Source of the DNA: Actinernus sp. WN-2022
Lineage: Eukaryota; Cnidaria; Anthozoa; Actiniaria; Actinernidae
DNA length: 64,000 nt
Assembly (NCBI GenBank): GCA_030867875.1
Contig: JAOWCC010000748.1
Location: forward strand, 1 to 64,000
Direction of reading: 5' to 3'
Notes under the pieces: model-generated
Database searches by the model: none
Told to the model about the DNA's origin: nothing
What the model saw: the letters and a program-made list of their open reading frames with translations, nothing else
Made by a program: the position numbers and the translations under genes
In this document: in pieces, positions 8,574-21,439 of the stretch
Layout of the letters: each line of letters starts with the position of its first letter
Position numbering within the stretch: the stretch's first letter is position 1

Positions 8574-11500
8574 TAAGTTGCATAAATCATCCCGCTATAT
8601 AACGGAATTTATGCAAGTAAGTAGTTGCATAAATCATCCCGTTATATAACGGAATTTATGCAAGTAGTGACATAAATTCTGTTCTGTTATATAAGCCAGT
8701 ACTTATTATATAACGGAATTTATGCAAGTAAGTAGTTGCATAAATCATCCCGTTATATAACGGAATTTATGCAAGTAACTAGTGACATAAATTCTGTTCT
8801 GTTATATGAGCCAGTACTTATTATATAACGGAATTTATGCAAGTAAGTAGTTGCATAAATCATCCCGCTATATAACGGAATTTATGCAAGTCAGTAGTTG
8901 CATAAATCATCCCGTTATATAACGGAATTTATGCAAGTAACTAGTGACATAAATTCTGTTCTGTTATATAAGCCAGTACTTATTATATAACGGAATTTAT
9001 GCAAGTAAGTAGTTGCATAAATCATCCCGTTATATAACGGAATTTATGCAAGTAACTAGTGACATAAATTCTGTTCTGTTATATGAGCCAGTACTTATTA
9101 TGTAACGGAATTTATGCAAGTAAGTAGTTGCATAAATCATCCCGCTATATAACGGAATTTATGCAAGTAAATAGTTGCATAAATCATCCCGTTATATAAC
9201 GGAATTTATGCAAGTAACTAGTGACATAAATTCTGTTCTGTTATATAAGCCAGTACTTATTATATAACGGAATTTATGCAAGTAAGTAGTTGCATAAATC
9301 ATCCCGTTATATAACGGAATTTATGCAAGTAACTAGTGACATAAATTCTGTTCTGTTATATGAGCCAGTACTTATTATATAACGGAATTTATGCAAGTAA
9401 GTAGTTGCATAAATCATCCCGCTATATAACGGAATTTATGCAAGTCAGTAGTTGCATAAATCATCCCGTTATATAACGGGATTTATGCAAGTAAGTAGTT
9501 GCATAAAAAATCCCGCTATATAACGGAATTTATGCAAGTAAGTAGTTGCATAAATCATCCCGCTATATAACGGAATTTATGCAAGTCAGTAGTTGCATAA
9601 ATCATCCCGTTATATAACGGAATTTATGCAAGTAACTAGTGACATAAATTCTGTTCTGTTATATAAGCCAGTACTTATTATATAACGGAATTTATGCAAG
9701 TAAGTAGTTGCATAAATCATCCCGTTATATAACGGAATTTATGCAAGTAGTGACATAAATTCTGTTCTGTTATATGAGCCAGTACTTATTATGTAACGGA
9801 ATTTATGCAAGTAAGTAGTTGCATAAATCATCCCGCTATATAACGGAATTTATGCAAGTAAATAGTTGCATAAATCATCCCGTTATATAACGGAATTTAT
9901 GCAAGTAACTAGTGACATAAATTCTGTTCTGTTATATAAGCCAGTACTTATTATATAACGGAATTTATGCAAGTAAGTAGTTGCATAAATCATCCCGTTA
10001 TATAACGGAATTTATGCAAGTAACTAGTGACATAAATTCTGTTCTGTTATATAAGCCAGTACTTATTATATAACGGAATTTATGCAAGTAAGTAGTTGCA
10101 TAAATCATCCCGCTATATAACGGAATTTATGCAAGTAAGTAGTTGCATAAATCATCCCGTTATATAACGGAATTTATGCAAGTAACTAGTGACATAAATT
10201 CTGTTCTGTTATATAAGCCAGTACTTATTATATAACGGAATTTATGCAAGTAAGTAGTTGCATAAATCATCCCGTTATATAACGGAATTTATGCAAGTAG
10301 TGACATAAATTCTGTTCTGTTATATGAGCCAGTACTTATTATGTAACGGAATTTATGCAAGTAAGTAGTTGCATAAATCATCCCGCTATATAACGGAATT
10401 TATGCAAGTAAATAGTTGCATAAATCATCCCGTTATATAACGGAATTTATGCAAGTAACTAGTGACATAAATTCTGTTCTGTTATATAAGCCAGTACTTA
10501 TTATATAACGGAATTTATGCAAGTAAGTAGTTGCATAAATCATCCCGTTATATAACGGAATTTATGCAAGTAGTGACATAAATTCTGTTCTGTTATATGA
10601 GCCAGTACTTATTATGTAACGGAATTTATGCAAGTAAGTAGTTGCATAAATCATTCCGTTATATAACGGAATTTATGCAAGTAAGTAGTTGCATAAATCA
10701 TCCCGCTATATAACGGAATTTATGCAAGTCAGTAGTTGCATAAATCATCCCGTTATATAACGGGATTTATGCAAGTAAGTAGTTGCATAAAAAATCCCGC
10801 TATATAACGGAATTTATGCAAGTAAGTAGTTGCATAAATCATCCCGCTATATAACGGAATTTATGCAAGTAAGTAGTTGCATAAATCATCCCGTTATATA
10901 ACGGAATTTATGCAAGTAACTAGTGACATAAATTCTGTTCTGTTATATAAGCCAGTACTTATTATATAACGGAATTTATGCAAGTAAGTAGTTGCATAAA
11001 TCATCCCGTTATATAACGGAATTTATGCAAGTAGTGACATAAATTCTGTTCTGTTATATGAGCCAGTACTTATTATGTAACGGAATTTATGCAAGTAAGT
11101 AGTTGCATAAATCATCCCGCTATATAACGGAATTTATGCAAGTAAATAGTTGCATAAATCATCCCTTTATATAACGGAATTTATGCAAGTAACTAGTGAC
11201 ATAAATTCTGTTCTGTTATATAAGCCAGTACTTATTATATAACGGAATTTATGCAAGTAAGTAGTTGCATAAATCATCCCGTTATATAACGGAATTTATG
11301 CAAGTAGTGACATAAATTCTGTTCTGTTATATGAGCCAGTACTTATTATGTAACGGAATTTATGCAAGTAAGTAGTTGCATAAATCATTCCGTTATATAA
11401 CGGAATTTATGCAAGTAAGTAGTTGCATAAATCATCCCGCTATATAACGGAATTTATGCAAGTCAGTAGTTGCATAAATCATCCCGTTATATAACGGGAT

Positions 11501-14035
11501 TTATGCAAGTAAGTAGTTGCATAAAAAATCCCGCTATATAACGGAATTTATGCAAGTAAGTAGTTGCATAAATCATCCCGCTATATAACGGAATTTATGC
11601 AAGTCAGTAGTTGCATAAATCATCCCGTTATATAACGGAATTTATGCAAGTAACTAGTGACATAAATTCTGTTCTGTTATATAAGCCAGTACTTATTATA
11701 TAACGGAATTTATGCAAGTAAGTAGTTGCATAAATCATCCCGTTATATAACGGAATTTATGCAAGTAGTGACATAAATTCTGTTCTGTTATATGAGCCAG
11801 TACTTATTATGTAACGGAATTTATGCAAGTAAGTAGTTGCATAAATCATCCCGCTATATAACGGAATTTATGCAAGTAAATAGTTGCATAAATCATCCCG
11901 TTATATAACGGAATTTATGCAAGTAACTAGTGACATAAATTCTGTTCTGTTATATAAGCCAGTACTTATTATATAACGGAATTTATGCAAGTAAGTAGTT
12001 GCATAAATCATCCCGTTATATAACGGAATTTATGCAAGTAACTAGTGACATAAATTCTGTTCTGTTATATAAGCCAGTACTTATTATATAACGGAATTTA
12101 TGCAAGTAAGTAGTTGCATAAATCATCCCGCTATATAACGGAATTTATGCAAGTAAGTAGTTGCATAAATCATCCCGTTATATAACGGAATTTATGCAAG
12201 TAACTAGTGACATAAATTCTGTTCTGTTATATAAGCCAGTACTTATTATATAACGGAATTTATGCAAGTAAGTAGTTGCATAAATCATCCCGTTATATAA
12301 CGGAATTTATGCAAGTAGTGACATAAATTCTGTTCTGTTATATGAGCCAGTACTTATTATGTAACGGAATTTATGCAAGTAAGTAGTTGCATAAATCATC
12401 CCGCTATATAACGGAATTTATGCAAGTAAATAGTTGCATAAATCATCCCGTTATATAACGGAATTTATGCAAGTAACTAGTGACATAAATTCTGTTCTGT
12501 TATATAAGCCAGTACTTATTATATAACGGAATTTATGCAAGTAAGTAGTTGCATAAATCATCCCGTTATATAACGGAATTTATGCAAGTAGTGACATAAA
12601 TTCTGTTCTGTTATATGAGCCAGTACTTATTATGTAACGGAATTTATGCAAGTAAGTAGTTGCATAAATCATCCCGCTATATAACGGAATTTATGCAAGT
12701 AAATAGTTGCATAAATCATCCCGTTATATAACGGAATTTATGCAAGTAACTAGTGACATAAATTCTGTTCTGTTATATAAGCCAGTACTTATTATATAAC
12801 GGAATTTATGCAAGTAAGTAGTTGCATAAATCATCCCGTTATATAACGGAATTTATGCAAGTAACTAGTGACATAAATTCTGTTCTGTTATATAAGCCAG
12901 TACTTATTATATAACGGAATTTATGCAAGTAAGTAGTTGCATAAATCATCCCGCTATATAACGGAATTTATGCAAGTAAGTAGTTGCATAAATCATCCCG
13001 TTATATAACGGAATTTATGCAAGTAGTGACATAAATTCTGTTCTGTTATATAAGCCAGTACTTATTATATAACGGAATTTATGCAAGTAAGTAGTTGCAT
13101 AAATCATCCCGTTATATAACGGAATTTATGCAAGTAACTAGTGACATAAATTCTGTTCTGTTATATAAGCCAGTACTTATTATATAACGGAATTTATGCA
13201 AGTAAGTAGTTGCATAAATCATACCGCTATATAACGGAATTTATGCAAGTAAGTAGTTGCATAAATCATCCCGTTATATAACGGAATTTATGCAAGTAAG
13301 TAGTGACATAAATTCTGTTCTGTTATATAAGCCAGTACTTATTATATAACGGAATTTATGCAAGTAAGTAGTTGCATAAATCATCCCGTTATATAACGGA
13401 ATTTATGCAAGTAACTAGTGACATAAATTCTGTTCTGTTATATAAGCCAGTACTTATTATGTAACGGAATTTATGCAAGTAAGTAGTTGCATAAATCATC
13501 CCGCTATATAACGGAATTTATGCAAGTAAGTAGTTGCATAAATCATCCCGTTATATAACGGAATTTATGCAAGTAACTAGTGACATAAATTATGTTCTGT
13601 TATATAAGCCAGTACTTATTATATAACGGAATTTATGCAAGTAAGTAGTTGTATAAATCATCCCGTTATATAACGGAATTTATGCAAGTAACTAGTGACA
13701 TAAATTCTGTTCTGTTATATAAGCCAGTACTTATTATGTAACGGAATTTATGCAAGTAAGTAGTTGCATAAATCATCCCGCTATATAACGGAATTTATGC
13801 AAGTAAGTAGTTGCATAAATCATCCCGTTATATAACGGAATTTATGCAAGTAACTAGTGACATAAATTATGTTCTGTTATATAAGCCAGTACTTATTATA
13901 TAACGGAATTTATGCAAGTAAGTAGTTGTATAAATCATCCCGTTATATAACGGAATTTATGCAAGTAAGTAGTGGCATAAATCATCCCGTTATATAACGG
14001 AATTTATGCAAGTAATTACTTGCATAAATTCTGTT
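8574..14035 (+). repeat. 5.5-kb higher-order satellite array
   Basis: Two related monomers alternate. B is 47 bp (AGTAGTTGCATAAATCATCC followed by a core CCGTTATATAACGG and TTTATGCAAGTA). A is about 68 bp and contains GACATAAATTCTGTTCTG and GCCAGTACTTATTATATAAC. The usual order A-B-A-B-B gives a higher-order unit near 277 bp; I count about 35 A monomers. Each B monomer is an imperfect palindrome centred on CGTTATATAACG, and the junction TTATGCAAGTAAGTAGTTGCATAA is also near-palindromic. Copies are almost identical, with a few shared variants (CCCGCTATAT versus CCCGTTATAT, GAGCC versus AAGCC) that mark the higher-order structure. The right end fades into diverged sequence near 14035. Confidence 0.95.
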
Positions 14036-14426
14036 ATATTATATAAATGAGTATATATAATATTTTTTTATTCACAGAAAAAATTATTTGCATAAAAAGT
14101 TTTGTTATATAGAAGTTGATAATCACATATTATGCGAATGTAATCACCCCCAAGTTGAACCATATTCAATCGAATTAAAGTTGTGATTATTTATTTATGA
14201 CAATCTGATGAAGTTTTGCTTCAAGTACGAGTGTTTATGAACTCCAACAAAAGATTATTCTTTTTTTGAAGTAGTTTGGCATCAAGTACAAGCGTTTATG
14301 AACTCGGACAAAAGATTTTCTAATTATTTTTTGATTTTTCAAAAAAAGTTTTTTCCTAAATTCAAGCTTCAAAACTTGGGGTGCGGCTTATCTACGGGTG
14401 CGGCTTATACACGGGTAAATACGGTA
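14036..14426. other. AT-rich flank with candidate transposon end
   Basis: Decayed satellite edge, then AT-rich DNA. At 14379-14425 the tandem phrase GTGCGGCTTATCTACGGGTG / GCGGCTTATACACGGGTAAA followed by TACGGTA looks like the terminal sequence of a DNA transposon, but I find no matching partner in the window. Confidence 0.35.
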
Positions 14427-15185
14427 CACATTATTATTATTATTTATTTATTAACTTTACAACTAGTCATGATAGACACACACAGCAAACTAAATACAAT
14501 GCATTAGGACAAATGGACTAGCTGAAGGGAAATACACAAGGACAAGGGTCTCATATTAAGTTAACCCAAACAAAAAATACAAATAATAATACAAAATTAA
14601 TAATACATTTAAAAAGGTAAAAATTGTATTTTACATACACCATTATAACCATTAATAACTAATTAATACTAAGTTAAATATATTAAATAATATAAATTAG
14701 ACATAATTTGTATAAGATAGATAATTAAATGGAAGTGCTCAACAGTATACTATAGGAAAGAAGAATGGCATCTTAGGGAAAAGTATTACTTATCATTAAT
14801 TACATTTTTATTTACAGCCAACATAAGGCTGATGATGCAGCAACATTTGGGACAAATTACTTTATATGATCTAATATTATTTCCATCAAAAACATTCTGT
14901 AAGCACATAAAATTAAATGACTTTAGTTGCCATTTGAAGGAAGTGAGAGGACTGAGCAGCTTTAATAGTATCTGGAATACAATTCCACAAGTTAGCTATT
15001 CTATTGAAAAAAGAGTCACGAAAAAGGGACCAGTTTGGCAACGGCTGGAACACCCCTGACTGTATGAAGTATAATCCAGATTAACGATGCCTGATTTGCA
15101 CTTAAAGAAAAATACTAAGTCTAAGTATTCCAGCCAGTAATTATTAAGAGGAAGCATGTTATAAGCTTAATTAGATTAAATTAAA
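14427..15185 (-). mobile_element. CR1/L2-like LINE remnant, C-terminal end of ORF2
   Basis: On the minus strand, 15153-15010 translates to LLPLNNYWLEYLDLVFFFK followed by CKSGIVNL. After a frame change, about 15032-14890 gives RDSFFNRIANLWN then CIPDTIKAAQSSHF. This is the conserved end of the reverse-transcriptase ORF of CR1/L2/Jockey-type LINEs. The 3' UTR runs left to a TAA/AAT-rich tail at 14427-14450. The copy is 5'-truncated, frameshifted and inactive. Confidence 0.7.
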
Positions 15186-15310
15186 TTCTTAAGTTCTTTA
15201 TGTCACTTTTTGAAACATTGGAGTTGATGTATTTGCTGCAGAAAGCTTACAAGGTATTTAATATGTTCTCAATATTTCATGTCACCTCATCAAACAGGGT
15301 CTGTACAATG

Positions 15311-15434
15311 TGCGAGCCAGCGAGCCATGCGAGCCATGCGAGCCATGCGAGGCATGCGAGGCATGCGAGCCATGCGAGGCATGCGAGCCATGCGAGGCAT
15401 GCGAGCCAGCGATGCGAGCCATGCGAGCCATGCC
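15311..15434 (+). repeat. CGAGCCATG minisatellite, left array
   Basis: About a dozen 9-bp units CGAGCCATG, some CGAGGCATG, followed inward by an A-run. It is the mirror image of the array at 20898-20997. Confidence 0.9.
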
Positions 15435-16074
15435 AAAAAAATATAATTAATCAAAAACAAAATTTAGACAGGCAAATTAAAGTTCAATCGATTCTTTCCA
15501 GTACTGATGATGAAACACTCATACAAATCCTTATTCAGATGACCGGGGATAGGGAAAGTGCGAGTTGAAAATTGCGTGTTTGTTGCGAGTTCTAATGTTA
15601 CAGGAAAAAATGGCGGGAAAAAGACGATCTATCGCAGTGCAGAGTGGAAATTTCGAAGATCGGCTGAGCCAAGTCCAAGAGAATTTGACTTTCTTTCCGA
15701 TTAACGATATAAAGCAAGTTTTTTTTGACGACCTTTTGGAATCAGTATTCTCCAGATACAGAACCGAGATGAACAGACCGAAATAAACAGAATAGAAATT
15801 TAAAGAGCCGAGAGGTTTAGAACTAAGCGAACTGGAGAACAGAGTCTGAACTGAACCCGGACTAGAGTGGACATGGACATGATTAGATCAGAACTGAGCT
15901 GAGTGCATGAATAGAATAAATAGAACTGGAAACCGAACCCGATGTTGAAACTGTTTGACGCCCATACACAAAGAAATTGAGAAAATTGAACTGACCGAAA
16001 CCGAACAGAACATGGCTTACGGATATGAATCGAATATACAGAACTGAATAAACTACTTTTCGGATTGCAAAAAC
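15435..16074. other. unassigned, purine-rich
   Basis: No supported gene. From 15760 the strand is rich in GAACTGA/GAACCGA-like words that look like decayed short tandem repeats. A short frame at 15610-15786 (ATGGCGGG start) is not recognised. Confidence 0.4.
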
Positions 16075-16290
16075 AATTTATCGAACTGCAAATGACATGA
16101 ACGAACTAGTAGGATAAAGAAGAAAAGTACTAAACCAAAAAAAATGATAGAACAAGAAAAACGAGCGAAACTGAACTCTGAGAGGAAATTAATTATAAAA
16201 TTGGCCGGACCCTTGTGGAAACATCAACAAAGGGTGACTTTTTTCGATTCTCGCTGGAAAATCGATGGAAACAACGGTTGTCACGGAAAT
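16075..16290 (+). repeat. dispersed repeat, copy 1
   Basis: Shares long runs with 24085-24260 in the same orientation: AAATGACATGAAC, GAACTCTGAGAGGAAATT, GGAAACATCAAC and AAAGGGTGACTTT. No coding function seen. Each copy lies inside a different mirror-array element. Confidence 0.7.
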
Positions 16291-16448
16291 GATGATTGTT
16301 ATAGGTTTTAGTTTATTTAGAAGTCGCATGTGTGTTACAGAACTGTTGATGTTAACGTTTCATGGGTTTAGCGCTATGGATTCGGGAACGCACTGAAATA
16401 CGGCTACGATACAGCTACGTAGAGCGGCTATATCGAATGTATATTGGA

Positions 16449-16500
16449 ACAAAAGCCCACTGGGCTTTCACTCGGGCCACTATATATATATATATATATA
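16449..16500 (+). repeat. end of dispersed repeat plus TA microsatellite
   Basis: AGCCCACTGGGCTTTCACTC followed by GGGCCAC matches the terminal sequence of the larger repeats at 47909-48780 and 58255-59306. It is followed directly by a TA dinucleotide run. Confidence 0.6.
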
Positions 16501-17581
16501 TTAATGCAGCCAGACACGAGCACACACCAGGGGACATTTTGCATGTCCCCGTAGTGTATGTCCCACCTTTATGGAGGAAGGGGTACTCCCATAAAGAAAT
16601 TGTTTTCAGTGTCCAAGAGAGGCACCATTAGAAATGTGGAGGGGGGAGGTAGGACTTCCTCAAGATGCACATTGCTTTCGCTGGAAGAATCGGAGATAGA
16701 AGAAAGGGAATAGTTAAACTAAGTAATAGATTGAACTGAATTGTGATTGCAATCGAAATATTGTAAATTAGAATTAGAAAGGACTTATGTACCGATCAAT
16801 TCGAAACATCACCATCCCCCCCCCTCCCCCCAAAATTCGGGCAACCCCCGGGTATTCGAATTTTTGGAGTTTGGTTAGTTCAAATTCCCGTTCCCCGGGC
16901 CAAAAATGTTGTTCAAATTCCCCACCCCATCGTCGTATTAGGCGATCAAATGCCCCTACCCCCGGGACATAGTGGTTTACACCACATTGTTTTAAATAGA
17001 CAGTTGTAGCACAGCCTTTATTTTGCGATGCGACTTGTTCCTTGTTGAAACAAAGTTCTAAAAAGGATAGAGACAAACTGCTGGTTCAATATAGGTTTTA
17101 TTTTACTTACATGAAACCTAGCCGACCAATACGTACTCAACAAACTTTTGATTACAAAACCTTTTTGTTAAATAGCAACAACATAGCAATCATATCCCCG
17201 GCCAAAAAACACTAGGTTCCTGTTAAAAAAACATTAAAATTGCATACCGTTATCAATGAATATCTGAGACATGTTTTGAGCAGTTCGCAATCCATACAGG
17301 GATAAGTTGATCGCTACGATCACTGGAGAGTGGTTTACATTTAAATGCATGATCGCTACATTCGCCGAGATATATACCTATATATACTAATTCAGAGCTC
17401 TGAAAATGTAAAACTCCACGCTATTTAAACGAATGAGTTCTATGCACAAAACTGTGCCCTGTTAGAGCACGTACATTTACTTCTCCCTCTGTAGCTATAC
17501 AATGTTAAATCAGCGGTAGATTGTCTCCAGGCGTTAATTCTCTGGCCAATCCAAAGAAAGCGAGGTGCTAAAGAGGTTTGC

Positions 17582-17665
17582 CACGGCCTTAGGCCCGGTT
17601 AACCTCACCACTGAAGTCGCGGGGGTCGGTGGTTGGGGTTCAATCCCGGGGTTCAATTGACTGAT
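17582..17665 (+). repeat. possible tRNA-derived SINE head
   Basis: GGGGTTCAATCCCGGGG (17636 onward) looks like a tRNA T-arm with B-box. A matching A-box and a full cloverleaf are not convincing, so this is a weak call. Confidence 0.2.
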
Positions 17666-19500
17666 ACGTAAATCGAACGTTGCAGAACTTTATACAATTT
17701 GTACTTTAGTAGTATCTCGAAATCTTTTTCAAAGTGCTTTGGGCGTTAGTTTATAAGTACGGTACAACATGTTTTTTAACCCGTTTCCTAGCATGGCTTG
17801 CCCACTTTGCGGCACACGCATGTACACAGGACACCCAACGAAGTTTTCGGTTAAAAAGCTGTTCGGGAGAGTAAGGTAGCCTAGTAAAACTTTCGGATTT
17901 GAAAAAATTGTCCCTAGAAAATTGTTTTCTGAAATACTGGCTAGAAATATTTTTTTCAATCCCTAGAAAATTATAGAAGAAAAGGGACAACACATTTTCA
18001 TTCCCTAAGAATTGCCTAAAGGAAAAAAGAATCCCTAAAAATTCGTACCTCCACAAAACTTTGCAACATGAAGTTACTTGGGCTAGAAAATTCTTGTTTC
18101 TGTTCTAGGCTACTAACAAATTCGTTGGCCGGGAATATTTTGCCATAGTATTTTTCCACCTAGAAAATCCGAACAGCTAATAGCTTTCTAGAATACGTCA
18201 AAAGACATAGTAGGCGCCTTAAAATAGCTATATAAGCTGCAAACAACTGGCCATGGTTTCAAACGAATTTCAAAAAGTACTCGTTGGGTGTCCTTGATGT
18301 ACGAACTTACTGACTACTTAGCTATAATGCAGTAGAATCTGGGGGAGTTCGCGAGAAGTTCTCCGCGGAGTAACAAATAAAGGAGGTAAGAGAACGAATC
18401 CTCATGTCCCATGATAATTATTTAAAATCTATTTTTAGTTTCACAACACGTGATGTAAGTTTTTATCTCGTTCTCGGTTGGTTCACCTCGTTAGTTACCC
18501 ATTGTTTCAATTCAATTTTCAATTCAATTTATTTAGAAATACTATAAGGGAGAACGTACAGAAGAAAGGCCAAAGCCAGAGGCTTAAATGGCTTATGGTC
18601 AGTAGAGATAGTACAATATTACAAGTATTTTTTTACAAGATGGAAAGAAAATCAAAGTGGTGAATTAACTAACGAACATCATAGTCAGCATCGTTAAACA
18701 ACACTCCATCAGGCACAACAGCGCTACTTGATGACAACCAGGTATCTTACTAAAATAACCAGGCTGTCCCCTGTTAATCTAAAATATATAAATATAAAAA
18801 CACGTCCCTGGAGCAAACTGCTCTTCAATATTGCGTTTAATAAACTTAATGTACAAAGGTCTACACTACGTTGTTTCGGTTAATACGACGATACGTTGTC
18901 AGTACGTTATTACTTTTTCACAGTTCCGAAGGTCATTCGAAAATAGTAGTACTGATGGGAGAATGAATGAGCCGACTAAAATGTCTTCGTGAACAATTTC
19001 GGATGGAGTTGATTTCAATGCTTTATATGTTCTTGAAGACTAGATGTTTTCCCATCGTTGCATGCATGTACTTTTTTAACAAGAGACGAAATTCGAAGTA
19101 GTATATATACGTATATAAAAAGGGGTAGAAAAACTTATAGTTCTTGCGAGACTCGTGACTGAGAATAAAACATATTAAAATTCAAATGGACTATATACAA
19201 CACAGTATTAAATAAAGCAACGTTCGAGCTGTGGTTGTTACGGGAGGGGCAACCTCTATAAAACATCAGCTTCCATAATAACTTGTAACCTTGTATCCCA
19301 GGTATTTGTTTAACATGTCGAGCCTTTTATAAATATTCAAAAGCAATTTACATTTACATTTTAATACCTTCAAACACAGCACACAGCTTTTGGAGTCCCT
19401 TCTTCTTCAGCCACTCACTCACAAAAGCGTAGTTTTGTCCTTTAAATGTATCTAATATAAAAGTGTCCTCCATGATTCGATCGAGGACGAGAACGGAACA
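17666..19500. other. unassigned interior of the 2.9-kb element
   Basis: No gene seen. 17885-18040 contains several decayed TCCCTAGAAAATT-like copies. The rest is AT-rich and has only short frames. Confidence 0.4.
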
Positions 19501-19738
19501 TGAATTCGAAATCGAGACAACTTGTTTAAATCCCCCCCTCCCCTTCCCCCCCCCCCCCCCCCTCAACCCCTCCCACTCCTCCTATTCGGTGTCAAATTCC
19601 CCACCCCAAGGACAGCTACCGATGTCAAATTCCCTACTCGCCGGGCACAAAAATGAGTCAAATGCCCGGGGGTTGCCCGGTGGTTGCCCCGGTTTGGGGG
19701 GGGGGGGATGGTGATGTTTCGAATTGATCGGTACATTA

Positions 19739-20897
19739 GCTCTGAATAACTGTTAGGGTAAAGAGAACAAAATAAACGTCCAGCGAGGTATACGCTGGTT
19801 CATTTTTCTAGCCGATCCAGAAGGGGGGTCCACGTTTCGTCGACTGACTCGCCTGTGAGTTGAGTTCCTGTATACGGAAAATTTGATTTTTTTCCATCTC
19901 AAAAAGCATTTACCATTGCAGGAACTCTAATCTCAGTTTTCTTACTTTTTCTTGCAACTCGCATTTTTCAACTCGCATCACTCGCATTCTCCAGTACATT
20001 GACCGACAACCGGTAAGCAAAGCACACACTGGCGGAAGCTGAATTACTTACCTTCTCGCATTCATTTGCAACCAAAACCCAAAACCCTAGCCCTGAAAAC
20101 ACATGGTAACTCGAGCCACTGATGATAAGCCAACAGCGCTGTAGCAATGCAAATTTAAAAGAAATTCCCTGCCTTTATCTTTTATTTTAGATTTCAAAAT
20201 AGCCATATAATAAAACTCTTATTAACCGATATACCTTTGTTATATTTGAAAAGCTTTATTTGAGGTAATAATTATTGTATAGACTTGTTATAATTCTCAA
20301 GCACGGCTCTCCAACCAGGCGCACCGAGATTTATGGGTCCGCGGACCCAGAAATGTTAATATGTACACGACAAAAGTGATAGGTGTTGTGCCGAAAACTT
20401 TTGGGTCCGCGGACCAAATTTAGGGGTGTAGACACTCGGCCAAAATGCTTGGTACAGGCACCAATCGCATTCACACGACACGTTGTACAATGTAACTCCC
20501 AACTTTTGCAAAAAGTTTTACTAGCGCTATTGATATTTATACCTGTTAGCGCGTGTAACACTCAAATGGCTTCTCCAGTACTTTTACTGAAAACAAGAAA
20601 CTACGCTTGGGATTTTCAAAACGATCGAGAGTATCGTTGTTTTTAGGCATGAAATCTAACAAGAGGAAAGCCTAAGCAAAAAGAGTTTTCAAAAGTTAAC
20701 AGTGTTCATTTAAAATGAGATCAATCAAACATCTTCCATCACTAAAGCGGCGCGGCAATATGTTAATTCAAACCTGTCGCTATTTGTGTCCAGACTGGGA
20801 ATTCACCAGATCTTCGTCAACTACTAGCTTTGATAGGAATTCGCAGCAATTGTATGTGAGTATTTTATTTATTTTTTGTATGTGAGTTTTTTTTTTC
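19739..20897. other. unassigned region with small palindromes
   Basis: No supported gene. GGGTCCGCGGACCC (20335-20348) and TTTGGGTCCGCGGACCAAA (about 20400-20418) are two nearby palindromes with the same core. TGCGAGT-like words near 19950-19995 mirror those at 15555-15590. Confidence 0.4.
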
Positions 20898-20997
20898 ATG
20901 GCTCGCATGGCTCGCATGTTTTATTTGCATGGCTCGCATGGCTCGCATGGCTCGCATCGTTGGCTCGCATGGCTCGCATGGCTCGCTGGCTCGCATG
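20898..20997 (-). repeat. CATGGCTCG minisatellite, right array
   Basis: About ten 9-bp units, the reverse complement of the array at 15311-15434, with a T-run on the inner side as expected for an inverted terminus. Confidence 0.9.
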
Positions 20998-21057
20998 TTG
21001 TCCACACTCCATCAAACATATAGCTATAAGAAAACTATAGTTGAGAAAAACCTGATT

Positions 21058-21436
21058 GGGCCATTCCATTTTATATGCACACCCCCCCTATTGAGGGACT
21101 TGGATATCCTTGGGGGAGGGAGGGGGTAAAACTGACAAACATCCAGATGGGGATGAGTAAAATATCCAAAGGGGTAGATATCCACACCAGGGATATCCTT
21201 GATGGTAGCCAGGATATAATATCCAACAGCCCCACCCCTATTGAAAAACTTGGATATCCTTGGGGGGAGATGGGAAAATCCTAGAGGGCTGGAAAGGCTA
21301 TCCAAGGGGGTCTGGAGAAACAGTGACAAAAACAAAACAAAAAACCATCCAGAGGGGGTTGCCCAAAATTATATCCAAAGGGGTATAGAAGTGAATCCCT
21401 CAATAGGGGGGGTGTGCATATAAAATGGAATGGCCC
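21058..21436. mobile_element. 379-bp MITE with ~40-bp TIRs
   Basis: Ends GGGCCATTCCATTTTATATG (21058) and its reverse complement at 21436, continuing through CACACCCCCC and TATTGAGGGA. ATT flanks both sides (21055-21057 and 21437-21439). GGATATCC-containing subrepeats lie inside. No coding capacity. The superfamily is uncertain. Confidence 0.75.
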
Positions 21437-21439
21437 ATT

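Larger units (their letters stand above)
16788..19735. mobile_element. 2.9-kb non-autonomous element with TTA duplication
   Basis: Terminal inverted repeats begin TGTACCGATCAATTCG, run through AACATCACCATC into C-runs, and are reverse complements at the two ends. TTA flanks both sides (16785-16787 and 19736-19738). Subterminal TCAAATTCCC motifs repeat near both ends. A 3-bp TTA/TWA target is typical of PIF/Harbinger transposons. No transposase frame is present. Confidence 0.65.
15311..20997. mobile_element. 5.7-kb structure bounded by mirror-image minisatellite ends
   Basis: Both ends read inward as TGCGAGCCAGCGAGCCATGCG, then the 9-bp array, then an A-run. A second inverted motif lies deeper: GCGAGTTGAAAA at 15560 and the matching complement near 19965-19975. 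I see no transposase. The interval encloses the 16788-19735 element and a dispersed repeat. It is best read as a non-autonomous DNA element with subterminal arrays; a chance inversion of a duplicated segment is the alternative. No target duplication was identified. Confidence 0.5.

Noticed and set aside
8574..14035. CRISPR-like array of short repeats
   Set aside because: Units are contiguous without unique spacers, vary in two lengths in a higher-order pattern, and sit in animal DNA with no cas genes.
17582..17665. Functional tRNA gene
   Set aside because: Only a B-box-like T-arm is convincing; no acceptor pairing or anticodon arm can be drawn.
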